Source: JBGAKG01 sp044224495
Lineage (GTDB): Bacteria; Myxococcota_A; Polyangia; Polyangiales; Polyangiaceae
Direction of reading: 5' to 3'
Assembly (NCBI GenBank): GCA_044224495.1
Contig: JBGAKG010000013.1
Coordinates: forward strand, 1 to 64,000
Length of the DNA: 64,000 bases
The notes beneath the pieces were generated by a model. That model searched no databases. It worked only from the letters and a program-made list of their open reading frames with translations, and was not told where the DNA came from. The translations under genes were made by a program, and so were the position numbers. This document shows, in pieces, positions 40,683 to 49,676 of the stretch. Every line of letters starts with the position of its first letter. Position 1 is the stretch's first letter.

Positions 40683-41652
40683 GCTCGCCGCTCCGCTTCT
40701 GGTCGCGCTCGCCGGCTCGTTCGCCGGCGAGCGCGTCGCGGCGGCGCAGGCGTGCTGCGCCACGCCCTCGGCCTTCGCGCCCGCGCGCTTGCGCCAAGGC
40801 GAGAACGCGATCGTGGGGTTCTCCGTCGGTGCGTCCGGCGTGACGGGGAGCTTCGGTGCCGACCGCAGCTTCGCGGCGAGCGGACCTGGCTCGCGCGAGG
40901 TCGATCTCTCGCAGCGCCTCTTCCTCGGGTGGATGCCGGTTCCGCGGCTCGAGCTGTCGTTCGTCGTTCCGTTCGTCGAGACCGTGCGGAGCGCCGGGGC
41001 TCTCGGCGAGGTCTCCGGCGGGATCGGCGACGCGAAGCTCGCATCACGCGTGCACCTCATCGACGTCGGAACCGACGCGATCGTGCCCGGCGTTCACCTC
41101 CTCTCGGGCGTGACGCTCCCGACCGGCGTCGCCGCGGACCGCGCACACCTACCCCTCGCGACGGACGCGACCGGCACCGGCTCGTTCCAGCTCGAGAACG
41201 GGCTCGCGCTCGAGCAGTCGTTCGGGCGCTTCCTCGTGAACCTGACCGGCACGGTCGCGTGGCGGTCGGTGCGCGACGTGCGCGGCACGAGCGCGCAGCA
41301 GGGTGCGCTCTTCGGGGGCTTCTTCGCCGCGAGCTACACGCTCCCGAACGCGCTGTCGTTCGCGCTGTCGCTCGCGTACGAGGCCTCGCTCGAGGCGAAG
41401 GCCAACGGCGTGGAGGTCCCCGACTCGGCGACCGCGAAGACCACCGTGAGCCTGGCCGCCGCGATGCCCGTCGCGCGCGGGCTGAGGGTCACCGCGGGGC
41501 TCTCATGGACGCCTCACGTCGACGGCTTGGGGAAGAACGAGCTCGCGACGGTGGGGGGCTCGATCGGCATTGTCTGGGGGTGGTGGCCGTCGCAAGCACC
41601 ACGCGCGTGCCCGATGCACCCCGGCGCTGCGAGCTGCAACTGCGCGCACTAA
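40654..41652 (+). CDS. Outer-membrane beta-barrel protein with metal-binding tail
   Basis: The 332-residue product starts inside the previous gene (29-nt overlap). A signal peptide (residues about 1-32) is followed by a body of alternating amphipathic strands ending in aromatic residues, typical of transporter-type outer-membrane barrels (phenol MetA-like). The extreme C-terminus reads CPMHPGAASCNCAH, a CPMHP motif as in heavy-metal-binding domains, plus two Cys and a His. With the preceding two genes this suggests metal (perhaps copper) transport or sensing across the outer membrane. The barrel assignment is from pattern only. Confidence 0.65.
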   Translation: MRRSRSTFAELAAPLLVALAGSFAGERVAAAQACCATPSAFAPARLRQGENAIVGFSVGASGVTGSFGADRSFAASGPGSREVDLSQRLFLGWMPVPRLELSFVVPFVETVRSAGALGEVSGGIGDAKLASRVHLIDVGTDAIVPGVHLLSGVTLPTGVAADRAHLPLATDATGTGSFQLENGLALEQSFGRFLVNLTGTVAWRSVRDVRGTSAQQGALFGGFFAASYTLPNALSFALSLAYEASLEAKANGVEVPDSATAKTTVSLAAAMPVARGLRVTAGLSWTPHVDGLGKNELATVGGSIGIVWGWWPSQAPRACPMHPGAASCNCAH

Positions 41653-41699
41653 AGAAATGACCATTTTCGGTTCTGCGAACGCTGACGATCCTGAGCTCC

Positions 41700-42464
41700 A
41701 TGGGACGATCGTCGCTCTGCGTCTTTCTCTTCGTGCTCGCCGGTTGCGTCGGTGATGCGGCCGTGACGACGCCGCCCGGGGGCGATGCGGCGACGACCAA
41801 CGACGGGGGCGCGAACCCCGACGCGGCGCCGACCGCGCTCACCATCCCGACGCTTCGAGATCCCCAGGCCGCCGGGCACCCCGCCGTCGGGACGCGCGTT
41901 CGCGTCGAGGGCGTGGTCGTCACCGGCGTGAAGAACGTCGGCGTCGCGCGCGGCTTCTTCGTCCAGGACCCGAGTGCGTCGACGTGGGCCGGCATCTACG
42001 TCTTCACGGGCGCGACCGACGTCTCGGTGAGCGTCGGCGCCATCGTGACCGTGACCGGGAAGCTGGTCCTGTACCGCGGGCTCGACCAACTCGACGCGAC
42101 CGGCGGCACCTACGTCGCGACGGGCACCGCCACCGTCCCACCCCCGGTCGACGTGACGCCGAACGAGATCCGCGAGGGGAGCCCGACCTCCGCGCAGTAC
42201 CAGTCGATGCTCCTCCGGGTGAAGGGCGTGAAGGCGAAGACCGGGACGACCGGCGTCGACTTCACCGTCGTGTCGAGCGCCGGCAACGACGATCTCGTCG
42301 TCACGAGCTTCATGGCGGCCGACTTCGGCGCGTCGCCGTTCCCGGCGACGCCCAACCAGACGTTCTCGTCGATCGTCGGGCGGGGCTATCGCTACGGTCC
42401 GAACGACCAGACCTCGGTCGCGAAGCTCGCCCCGATGAACGCGGGCGAGGTCGTGACGCCCTGA
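41700..42464 (+). CDS. Lipoprotein with OB-fold-like domain
   Basis: The 254-residue product has lipobox LAGC (Cys16), an Asp/Gly/Thr linker, and from about residue 48 a beta-rich domain: LRDPQAAGHPAVGTRVRVEG, FVQDPSASTWAGIYVF, VTGKLVLYRGLDQLD. This is the pattern of the nucleic-acid-binding OB-fold module found in secreted nucleases and in DUF5689-like proteins. No nuclease domain is attached. Probably a surface protein; substrate unknown. Confidence 0.68.
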   Translation: MGRSSLCVFLFVLAGCVGDAAVTTPPGGDAATTNDGGANPDAAPTALTIPTLRDPQAAGHPAVGTRVRVEGVVVTGVKNVGVARGFFVQDPSASTWAGIYVFTGATDVSVSVGAIVTVTGKLVLYRGLDQLDATGGTYVATGTATVPPPVDVTPNEIREGSPTSAQYQSMLLRVKGVKAKTGTTGVDFTVVSSAGNDDLVVTSFMAADFGASPFPATPNQTFSSIVGRGYRYGPNDQTSVAKLAPMNAGEVVTP

Positions 42465-42523
42465 CCTGACTCGCCACCTCGCACTGCGAGACGGCGGCCG
42501 CGCCGCTGGAGTATCGTGAGCGC

Positions 42524-43420
42524 GTGAGATCCGTCGGTCTCCTCGCGGTCGCTGCGATCGGCTTCCTCGCCCTGCCGGGCCAGGCTCGGGCCGACGAGGC
42601 GCCCGCGCGTCCCTTCGAGGTCGTCGCGCGCGGGCCCGTTCTGCAGGCATCGCTCGGGATGAGTCGGGCCGGCTATCGCCTGTTCGGCGATCTCGGGATG
42701 GAGACCGTCGGCCTGCGCGCCTTCGGGGCTCACTGGCTCGTCGCGTGGGATCTCGGCGCGAGCTTCACCGTCGGCGTGCTCGCGAACCGCGAGCCGTACC
42801 GCGCGCTCTACGGCTTCCGCGCCGCGTCGTTCATCGAGCCGACCTATCGCTTCCTCACGGGCGCGGTGAGCCCCGTCCTCTCGGCGCGGCTCGGCGCCGA
42901 CATGTCGATCGTCGGCACGCCCGGCGTGTCGCTCGGCGAGCTCGGCGACGTGAACGACATGGATGGCGTCGGCGGCGTCAGCGCGCGTGGCCTGGCGCGC
43001 TTCGGGGGCGGCGCGTCGTTCCTCGATCGCACGCGCTCGCTGCTCCTCGTCGCGTTCTTCCAGGAAGCGCTCCGCTCGCACGGCCAGAACGCCGACGGCG
43101 CGGCCTTCAGCGAGGTCGGCGCCATGGCGCGCTTCGACTGGACGTGGGGCCTCTCGGTCGCGCTCGAAGGCACCGCCGGGACCACCGTGATCTTCGACGA
43201 CCCGGCGCTCGGGCGAACGTGGCGAAAGACCCGCTTCGGCGCGAGCGGGTGGGCGCGGAAGATCTTCGCGAACGGGATGTGGCTCGGTCTCTTCGCCTCG
43301 CTGTCGCGCGAGACGGATCACGTGACGTACGAGGCCACTGGGAACGTCTTCGAGCCCTCGGGTCCGGCCGACGTGACGCTGGGCGCCGCGTTCGGGGTCT
43401 CCCTCTGGAGGGGTCGATGA
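42524..43420 (+). CDS. Outer-membrane beta-barrel-like protein
   Basis: GTG start; signal peptide ending near ARA-DE (residue 23). The 298-residue mature region is rich in amphipathic strands with Gly turns, and ends in a Trp-Arg-Gly-Arg run rather than a C-terminal Phe. A porin or structural barrel is likely; no specific family recognised. Its stop overlaps the ATG of the downstream phosphoesterase (ATGA), so the two are translationally coupled and may work together, for example in secreting or anchoring the enzyme. Confidence 0.6.
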   Translation: MRSVGLLAVAAIGFLALPGQARADEAPARPFEVVARGPVLQASLGMSRAGYRLFGDLGMETVGLRAFGAHWLVAWDLGASFTVGVLANREPYRALYGFRAASFIEPTYRFLTGAVSPVLSARLGADMSIVGTPGVSLGELGDVNDMDGVGGVSARGLARFGGGASFLDRTRSLLLVAFFQEALRSHGQNADGAAFSEVGAMARFDWTWGLSVALEGTAGTTVIFDDPALGRTWRKTRFGASGWARKIFANGMWLGLFASLSRETDHVTYEATGNVFEPSGPADVTLGAAFGVSLWRGR

Positions 43421-44760
43421 GCACGATCCACAAGCGCGCGCTCGGGGGAGCGGTCGCCCTCGTCATCGCGGTCGCCTGCCGCCCCGGCGCGATCGACTGG
43501 GGTTTCTCCGCCATCGACGGGATGAAGACCCCGGCCGATGATCCCAAATTGGGATGCGGGGTGACGTTCGGGGCGGATGCCACCGCGGCGGAGCGGGCGC
43601 GCTGCACGTTCCGGAGCGGCGCCACCGCCGCGCAGTCGCTCGGCGTCCCTCCGAGCGACCTGCAGAAGATCCCGATCCGGCACGTCATCATCGCGATGAA
43701 GGAGAACCGCTCCTTCGACCACGTGTTCGGCAAGCTCCACGAGCAGGGCCAGCCGGGCGTGGAGCCGATCCCCGCGTCGTTCACGAACCCGGACCTGAAC
43801 GGCAACGCGGTCGCCCCGCGCCACGCGACGACGACGTGCCTCCCGTGGGACGCGGGGCATCAGTTCGAGGGGATGACCGCCGGCGTCAACGGCGGGAAGA
43901 TGGACGGCTTCGTCCGCAACGCGGCGACGACGACCGGCACCGACGGCTCGTTCGTCATGACGTACTACGAGGCGAGCGATCTCCCGTTCTACTACTTCCT
44001 CGCCTCCACGTTCGCGATCGCCGATCGGGACTTCGCCCCGGTCGCGAGCGGGACGTTCGCGAATCGGACCTTCATGATGTTCGGGACGCCCGGTGGCGTC
44101 GTCGACACCGGCATCACCTACGTCGAGCCCGGCACGCCGAGCATCTTCCAGCTCCTCATGAACGCGGGGTTCACGTGGGGCGTCTACACCGACGGCGCGC
44201 CGCTCAGCGACACCCTCGGGTGGACGAAGGAGAACCCGGGCGTTCACTCGACCCAAGCGATCTACGACGCGCTCGACGCCGGAACGCTCCCGAGCGTCGC
44301 GTTCGTCGACGGGATCGAGGACGTCGAGGACGATCACCCGGTCGGCGATCTCCAGTTCGGCGAGGCGTGGCTGAAGAAGCTCTACGACCATGCCGTGAAG
44401 AGCCCGCAGTGGGAGCGGCTCGCGATCCTCTACACCTACGACGAGGGCGGGGCGTTCTTCGACCACGTACCTCCGGTCGCCGGTTGCCTGCCGGTCCCGT
44501 CGCGCGCCGAGGTCACCGCGCGGGGGCCCCGCATCCCCCTCGTCACCATCTCGCCGTGGTCGCGGCGCGGGTACGTCTCGCACGTCGTGCGCGATCACAC
44601 TGCGATCACGCGCTTCGTCGAGGCCATCTTCGGGCTCCCCGCGCTCACCGCCCGCGACGCCAACAGCGATGCGCTCCTCGACATGTTCGACTTCTCGTGC
44701 GGGCGCGATCTGGCCGTCGCGCCCGCGCCCGCGCCCGGGACCGGCGGCTGCGTCAAGTGA
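43417..44760 (+). CDS. Phospholipase C / acid phosphatase-type phosphoesterase, lipoprotein
   Basis: A 447-residue protein with lipobox AVAC (Cys21). It belongs to the phosphoesterase family that contains non-haemolytic phospholipase C and AcpA. The N-terminal metal and nucleophile region has ENRSFDH (96-102). Later motifs are VASGTFANRTFMMFGTP, LYTYDEGGAFFDHVPP with Asp and His ligands, and GPRIPLVTISPW. It would cleave phosphate esters of lipids or nucleotides outside the cell. The ATG start overlaps the stop of the barrel gene. Substrate class is uncertain between phospholipid and phosphomonoester. Confidence 0.87.
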   Translation: MSTIHKRALGGAVALVIAVACRPGAIDWGFSAIDGMKTPADDPKLGCGVTFGADATAAERARCTFRSGATAAQSLGVPPSDLQKIPIRHVIIAMKENRSFDHVFGKLHEQGQPGVEPIPASFTNPDLNGNAVAPRHATTTCLPWDAGHQFEGMTAGVNGGKMDGFVRNAATTTGTDGSFVMTYYEASDLPFYYFLASTFAIADRDFAPVASGTFANRTFMMFGTPGGVVDTGITYVEPGTPSIFQLLMNAGFTWGVYTDGAPLSDTLGWTKENPGVHSTQAIYDALDAGTLPSVAFVDGIEDVEDDHPVGDLQFGEAWLKKLYDHAVKSPQWERLAILYTYDEGGAFFDHVPPVAGCLPVPSRAEVTARGPRIPLVTISPWSRRGYVSHVVRDHTAITRFVEAIFGLPALTARDANSDALLDMFDFSCGRDLAVAPAPAPGTGGCVK

Positions 44761-44854
44761 CCGACACCGCGACGGCTCTGTCTATCAGATGACCATTCGG
44801 CGGACGTGGGCCCCCATCTATCTTTGGGCCAACAAGGATAGGCCAGGCCCCATC

Positions 44855-45262
44855 ATGAAGAACAAGCTCGTCATTGGAATGCTCGTCTCCACGCTCGCCC
44901 TCGCCGGATGCGGCAACAAGGGTGAGATCCCCAAGAACATGCAAGGGAGCTACACGGTCGACCGCTTCCTCCTCGGCAGCCAGACGGTCGTCGTCGAGGG
45001 CAACAAGCTGAAGTCGCCCGACTGCAAGGTGAACTGCGGCGTCGAAGAGCTTCCGCTCACCGACATCAAGTGCGAGCCCGTCATCAACCCGACGAAGTGC
45101 ACCTACAAATCGGAGCACTGCACGGGGACCATCGAGCTCGACCAGGGAGGCAAGTCGGTCTCGATCTCGGCGGACGTGGTCCCGGGCGCGACCGGAGACA
45201 TGGTTGCGAAGCGCAACATGACCTGTGCCGGAATCTCCGGGAACTCGCTCCCCCGCAAGTAG
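44855..45262 (+). CDS. Small lipoprotein of unknown function
   Basis: Start at MKNKLVIGMLVSTLALAGCGNKG, a typical lipoprotein signal with lipobox LAGC (Cys19); upstream in-frame sequence overlaps the phosphoesterase gene and is not used. The 135-residue product has six further Cys and a lipocalin-like or small beta-barrel pattern (MQGSYTVDRFLLGSQTVVVEGNKL, GTIELDQGGKSVSISADVV). A 94-nt gap precedes it, so it probably has its own promoter; none is clear. Convergent with the Nudix gene. Confidence 0.65.
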   Translation: MKNKLVIGMLVSTLALAGCGNKGEIPKNMQGSYTVDRFLLGSQTVVVEGNKLKSPDCKVNCGVEELPLTDIKCEPVINPTKCTYKSEHCTGTIELDQGGKSVSISADVVPGATGDMVAKRNMTCAGISGNSLPRK

Positions 45263-45270
45263 GCGTTGCG

Positions 45271-45690
45271 TCAGGTGACGGGCGCGCCCGCGAGGACGCG
45301 CTCGAGCCGCTCGAGGAACGCAGCTTGGTCGGCGTGGATCCGGCGCCGCGCTTCGGTCACCGTCACGAGCTCCGCTCCGTCGATCTCCCACGAGGCGCAG
45401 CGCGGCGCCGCTTCGGCGGGGAGCTCCGCCGCGAACGCGTGCACGCGTTTCCGGCTCTTCGTGTAGTCGATGCTCCCGAGCGCCACGAGCGCGCCGCTGA
45501 CGACGACCCCGGTCTCCTCCATCGTCTCGCGGAGCGCGCACGCCTCCGCCGTCTCGCCGGAGTCCAGCTCGCCCTTCGGGATGCCCCACGGCGCGCGCCG
45601 GTTGTACGCGCCCGACGGATGGACGAGCAGCACGCGGAGCTCGCCGCTCGCGTCGCGTCGCCAGAGGAGCAAGCCGGCGCTCGTCTTCAC
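45271..45690 (-). CDS. Nudix hydrolase
   Basis: A 139-residue protein with the complete Nudix box at residues 40-62 (G40, E46, R54-E55, E58-E59, G61), the metal and pyrophosphate site. PWGIPKG precedes it, as in diadenosine polyphosphate or NTP pyrophosphohydrolase types. The C-terminal helix has ADQAAFLERL, as in a DUF/NUDIX group acting on nucleoside diphosphate compounds. GTG start, 1 nt after the stop of the upstream lipoprotein gene, so translation is coupled. Substrate not inferable from sequence. Confidence 0.9.
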   Translation of the reverse strand: MKTSAGLLLWRRDASGELRVLLVHPSGAYNRRAPWGIPKGELDSGETAEACALRETMEETGVVVSGALVALGSIDYTKSRKRVHAFAAELPAEAAPRCASWEIDGAELVTVTEARRRIHADQAAFLERLERVLAGAPVT

Positions 45691-45691
45691 G

Positions 45692-46639
45692 TCAGCGCGG
45701 CGCTCCGAGGAACGGGTCCCCGAACCCGGACGGTGGACCGAACGCGTCCAGCATCGCGACGACGTCGCGCCACGGCTTCTCGCCCGACGCCGACACCACG
45801 ACCCGCGCGCCGACGGCGTGGGGGAACTTGGTCTTCAGCGCTCCCGTGCAGCGCGCGACCTCGCTCGCCGGGAGCGAGCCGTCGCTCGGCGTCGCGAGCG
45901 TGGCCACCATGCCCTCGGCGATCGGTGCGACCTCGACGCAGCTCGCGCTGAGCCGGTCGCGGCGCGAGCGCACGCGCACCCCGTCCGCGGAGAAGTCGGC
46001 GGCGAGGCAGATCGGGTCGCGCGCCGAGAGCGGCACGAACGCGAGCGCCTGCGGAGCACCACCGTCGCCCCCGAAGAGCGAATCGAGCACGGCCCGGTCG
46101 TGCTCGATGTCAGCCAGGGTCTCGCCACAGGGGAGCGCCGTCGTCGCGAGCGGGACGGAAACGATGCGCTTCTCGGTGCCCGCTTGGACCAGGAGCTCGA
46201 GCTTCCTGACCCCGAAGTTCCCGAGCGTGAACACGATCTCGCCGGCGATCCGATACGGCGTGTCGGCCGCGATCGCCACGAGGGTGGTCTCCCCGGGCGT
46301 CGCCGAGCGGAGCGCCGCGTCGAGCGGGAGCACGATCAGGTCGTGGATGTTGCCCGGCTTGTCCTTCACGTCGAAGCCATGCACCGGATCCTTCGAAGGC
46401 GGGAGGATCACGCGCCCGTCGAGGGTGAGGCCCCGCGTGGCGCCGTAGGCGACGACGTGGTTCGGATACGTCGCGGCGGCGGGGGCCTTCGCCGTCGCCG
46501 CCGCCGGCGCGAGCGCCATCCCTTCGGTCCCGGCAAAGACCTCGCTCGGGGCCGGCTTCTCCGTCGGCTTGTCCTTGCACGCCGCGAGCGCGAGCGCCGC
46601 AGCGAGCGCGAAAGAAGAGCGGGCGAGCCGGTGGGCCAT
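45692..46639 (-). CDS. Lipoprotein of unknown function
   Basis: Start at MAHRLARSSFALAAALALAACKDK, lipobox LAAC (Cys21). The 315-residue product has an Ala/Pro linker, then a beta-rich domain (about 60-190) and a C-terminal part with SREV-like strands: VARCTGALKTKFPHAVGARVVV and EKPWRDVVAMLDAF, which resembles ExbD-like or biopolymer-transport tails but is not conclusive. The gene is 1 nt upstream of the Nudix gene. Divergent from the plus-strand gene at 46699. Confidence 0.62.
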   Translation of the reverse strand: MAHRLARSSFALAAALALAACKDKPTEKPAPSEVFAGTEGMALAPAAATAKAPAAATYPNHVVAYGATRGLTLDGRVILPPSKDPVHGFDVKDKPGNIHDLIVLPLDAALRSATPGETTLVAIAADTPYRIAGEIVFTLGNFGVRKLELLVQAGTEKRIVSVPLATTALPCGETLADIEHDRAVLDSLFGGDGGAPQALAFVPLSARDPICLAADFSADGVRVRSRRDRLSASCVEVAPIAEGMVATLATPSDGSLPASEVARCTGALKTKFPHAVGARVVVSASGEKPWRDVVAMLDAFGPPSGFGDPFLGAPR

Positions 46640-46698
46640 CGCGCAGACGATAGCGCGAACCGTCCCTGCCTCGCTCGACGTCGTGGGAAGATGGCCCG

Positions 46699-47190
46699 AT
46701 GAAGGTCCTCGGTACGGTGATGCTCGTGCTCGCGCCGCTGCTCGGAGCCTGCTCCAAGAGCAGCGCGCCCCCGGACACGCCTGCGGCACCGAAGGATGAC
46801 GCCAGCGCCGGGAGCAGCGCGCCGCCCACCGTCGCCTCCGCGAGCGCGTCGGCGCCACCGACCCCTCCGGCGCCCGCGAGCGTTTCGGCACCGCCGAGCG
46901 CGTCGGCGGCCGCGAGTGCGCCGCCCTCGGCGTCGAGCACCGTGGCGGCCGTCCCCACGTCGCACCCCGTCGTCGACACCACCTGCACCACCGACGCCGA
47001 CTGCACGACCACCAGCCTCTGGGGAAGCTGCTGCGGCGCGTGCGAGCTCCGCTACGCGAACAAGACGAGCTCGGCGCAGCTCGAAGCGTTCTGTCGCGCC
47101 CATCCGCCCCTGAAGTGCCCACCGATGGCGTGCTCGTGGGGCATGGCCGCCCCGCAGTGCCGCGCCGGCAAGTGCCAAGCGCGGAAGTGA
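46699..47190 (+). CDS. Cys-containing lipoprotein of unknown function
   Basis: 163-residue lipoprotein, lipobox LGAC (Cys18). A long Ala/Ser/Pro linker (about residues 20-90) precedes a compact C-terminal domain of about 70 residues with eight Cys (TTCTTDADCTTTSLWGSCC and CKCPPMAC-type pairs), probably disulphide-bonded. Not recognised. Convergent with the POTRA lipoprotein gene, 4 nt apart. Confidence 0.62.
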   Translation: MKVLGTVMLVLAPLLGACSKSSAPPDTPAAPKDDASAGSSAPPTVASASASAPPTPPAPASVSAPPSASAAASAPPSASSTVAAVPTSHPVVDTTCTTDADCTTTSLWGSCCGACELRYANKTSSAQLEAFCRAHPPLKCPPMACSWGMAAPQCRAGKCQARK

Positions 47191-47194
47191 GCGC

Positions 47195-47794
47195 TCACTT
47201 GCGGTAGAGGCAGACGTCGGCCTTGTTGTCCCTTTTTGGGATGATCTCGAAGTCGACGTTCGGCGCTTCGCTCCCCTGCATGCGCAGGTGGAGCTCGGCG
47301 ACGTCGAGCCGGCGGCCCTGCGCGAGGCCGAGCCGGTTCGCGAGGGCCGCTGCCTCTTCCGGGGTCGCGCCCGGCGCGAAGATCCCGTCGACGAAGGGGC
47401 GCTCGCGCACGAGCAGCTCCACCGCCACGCCGCCGTCGGTCGGTGCCGCGAGGACCTGGACGTCGTCCAGCTCGCCCGCGTGGTACAGCATCGCGATCGC
47501 CTTGGCGATCGCGGCGCGGTGGTACGCGGCGCCCACCGCCAAGCCCGAGATCTGCGTCAACCGCTCGACGCTCACGGTGCGGTTGCCCTTCACCGCGAGC
47601 CCCGTGATCGTGAGGTTCTCGAGCGACGCGTCCGCCGAGCTCGGCGCCGGCGGGGGCGCGGCGGGCGGTGGCGATTGCTTGCTCGCCGGAGCATGGCAAG
47701 GCGACGCCGCCGCCGGCGTCGGCGTCTCCGGAGCGCGCGCGCCGCCGCAGCTCACGACCGCCAGCGCGATCGCCCCGAGCAGGGCGCGCGTCAC
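47195..47794 (-). CDS. POTRA-domain lipoprotein
   Basis: The GTG start overlaps the stop of the upstream SurA-like gene (GTGA). The 199-residue product has lipobox VVSC (Cys16), a Pro/Ala linker, and from residue 60 a POTRA-type domain: LTITGLAVKGNRTVSVERLTQISGL, VAVELLVRERPFVDGI, and a second partial unit. POTRA domains handle outer-membrane protein substrates in BamA and FhaC. There is no barrel attached, so this would be a free periplasmic or outer-membrane-anchored POTRA module. Together with the chaperone upstream it probably assists outer-membrane protein delivery. Confidence 0.75.
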   Translation of the reverse strand: MTRALLGAIALAVVSCGGARAPETPTPAAASPCHAPASKQSPPPAAPPPAPSSADASLENLTITGLAVKGNRTVSVERLTQISGLAVGAAYHRAAIAKAIAMLYHAGELDDVQVLAAPTDGGVAVELLVRERPFVDGIFAPGATPEEAAALANRLGLAQGRRLDVAELHLRMQGSEAPNVDFEIIPKRDNKADVCLYRK

Positions 47795-48432
47795 AGCCGC
47801 ACCTCCACGTAGTGGGCGCGCCGGAGCTCCGCCATCATCCGCGCGCGCGCTGCCGCGTAGGCCTCGTCGCGAAGTGCGTCTTCGGCGTCGGCCTCGGTCG
47901 CCTTCGGATCCTTGGCGCGGAGCGCAGCGAGCCGGTCGGCGACCGCGCTCTTGGTGATCGCGCCGCGGGCCGCGACCAGCGCCGGACCGAGGAGCTTGTA
48001 CTCGAGGAGCTGGGCGCGAAGCACCGCCCGGTAGGCGTCCGGTTCGATGCCTTGCGCGGTGGCTGCTGCGAAGAGCTCCTCGCGCGACTTCAGGCCGAGC
48101 TTCGACACCATCGAGTCGAGCGCGCGGTCGACCTCCTCGGGCGTCACGAGGATCCCCTGCTTGCGTGCCTCGCCCTCGACCAGCCGATCGTCGATCATCG
48201 TCTCGAGGGTCACGCGGTAGATCTCGACGAGCGCGGCTTGGCTCGCCCCGCTCGCGGTCGCCTGTCTCCGCGCGGGGGCCGAGCGCGCGACGAGGTCGCT
48301 GAACAACAGCGGATCGTGATCGACCACCGCCACGATCCGGTCGACGACGCGAGGCGCCTCGGCGGAGGCGTCGCCGGCGAGCACCACGCAGGCGAGCACG
48401 GCGGCTCCCGCGAGCAGACGACGGTTGCGCAT
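47791..48432 (-). CDS. SurA-N-like periplasmic chaperone
   Basis: Start at the inner ATG (MRNRRLLAGAAV, with GGAGG upstream), giving a signal peptide cleaved near ASAEA. A longer GTG start lies at 48447. The 213-residue protein matches the SurA N-terminal chaperone part: RVVDRIVAVVDHDPLLFSDLV, LETMIDDRLVEGEARKQGI, VTPEEVDRAL. No parvulin (PPIase) domain is present, so it is a PPIase-less SurA-like protein. It overlaps the POTRA gene by 4 nt, suggesting a small outer-membrane biogenesis operon. Confidence 0.8.
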   Translation of the reverse strand: MRNRRLLAGAAVLACVVLAGDASAEAPRVVDRIVAVVDHDPLLFSDLVARSAPARRQATASGASQAALVEIYRVTLETMIDDRLVEGEARKQGILVTPEEVDRALDSMVSKLGLKSREELFAAATAQGIEPDAYRAVLRAQLLEYKLLGPALVAARGAITKSAVADRLAALRAKDPKATEADAEDALRDEAYAAARARMMAELRRAHYVEVRL

Positions 48433-48487
48433 GCACCTCCGTACCACGGATGCACGCGCGGTCCACGACGCCTGTTACGCTCGCGCC

Positions 48488-49651
48488 GTGAGAGCTCTCT
48501 TCGTCGCTTCGTGCGTGCTCGTCGCCCTCGCCGCGTGCCGTGATCGCACCCAGGGCGTGACGGTCCCCAGCCCGGTCGCCTCGGGCTCCGGCGTTCCCGT
48601 CGCGAGCATCGCGCGTCCCGGGCCACCGCCACCGCGCGCGCTCTCGCGCGTCGAGCGTTCGTTCGCCGGGACGCGGCTGCCGTCCCCGCAGGTCGGGCCC
48701 GACGTCTACCTTCGCGGCGCGGTCGACGCGTCGTTTCGCGCCGCGATCGACGCCGCGACGCGCGGGCTGCATCACGCGGAGCCGCAAGCGGGGCCGAAGG
48801 AGCGCTTCTTCGTCGAGGGAAGGGACGCGCAGGGCGAGTCGAAGCTCGTCCTCTTCGGCGGCGCGGCCGCGGTGGTCGGGACCGAGGCCGGCGAGGACGC
48901 GTTCTTCACCGAGACCGGCGGGCTCGTCTTCCACCGGGGGACCAAGCTCTTCGCTTGGGACGGGGCTTCGCCTCCGCGCGCGCTCGGCGGCGATCAGGCC
49001 GCGCTCTGCGTCCAGCGCACGTGCAAGGCGCGCACGATTCCGATCGCGCTGTCCGGCGACGAGAAGGTCGCGCTCGTGGGCGTGTACCGCGGCGGCTTCG
49101 TCAGCGACGACGAAGCGTTCGCGCTCGACCTCGCGACCGGCGCGACGACCGCCGTCGTCGCGCGCTCGAAGGACGTCGCGTGGCTGAGCGGCACGCGCCT
49201 CGCGGACGGGACGTTCTGCTCGTTCCGCACCGAGGTGAGCCACGCCGCCGAGCCGGGCGGCCCCTCCGCGCCGGGCGTGCTCCAGTGCTTCTCGCCGCCG
49301 TGGGCGAGCGGGCGCGCGCTCCTCCAGACGAATGGGGGAGCTTGGGTCGCGCTCGGCGGCGTCGGCAGCAAGCTCGTCACCGGCGACGTGAGCGCGCTCC
49401 ACGTCGTCGATCCGAAGTCGGGCGAAGAGAAGGTGTACCCGACGCCCGAAGGCGGCGGCCTGATCATGCCGCTCCACGATGGAAGGAGCGTCGCGATCGA
49501 AGGCGACGACCACATCCTCCTCGTCGACGTGGAGGCCGAGACTTACGCGGTCTACGCGACGCCCCAGACGGTCGTCATGGCGCTGGGCGAGGGCGTGAAG
49601 GCGTTCATCTCGACCGGCGACGGGACCGCGTCGCTCGTCCGGTACGACTGA
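48488..49651 (+). CDS. Beta-propeller-like lipoprotein
   Basis: Start at GTG (MRALFVASCVLVALAACRDR), lipobox LAAC (Cys17). The 387-residue body has repeated strand motifs, for example LVLFGGAAAVVGTEAGED, GGLVFHRGTKLFAWDG, WLSGTRLADGTFCSF and IAIEGDDHILLVD-like units, suggesting a six- or seven-bladed propeller. Two Cys pairs stand in middle blades (LCVQRTCKARTI, VLQCFSP). Function unknown. Its plan is close to the lipoprotein at 22860-23957. Divergent from the SurA-like gene (55 nt apart). Confidence 0.68.
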   Translation: MRALFVASCVLVALAACRDRTQGVTVPSPVASGSGVPVASIARPGPPPPRALSRVERSFAGTRLPSPQVGPDVYLRGAVDASFRAAIDAATRGLHHAEPQAGPKERFFVEGRDAQGESKLVLFGGAAAVVGTEAGEDAFFTETGGLVFHRGTKLFAWDGASPPRALGGDQAALCVQRTCKARTIPIALSGDEKVALVGVYRGGFVSDDEAFALDLATGATTAVVARSKDVAWLSGTRLADGTFCSFRTEVSHAAEPGGPSAPGVLQCFSPPWASGRALLQTNGGAWVALGGVGSKLVTGDVSALHVVDPKSGEEKVYPTPEGGGLIMPLHDGRSVAIEGDDHILLVDVEAETYAVYATPQTVVMALGEGVKAFISTGDGTASLVRYD

Positions 49652-49676
49652 GTTGGCGTGTGCTAAGAGCCTGGCG

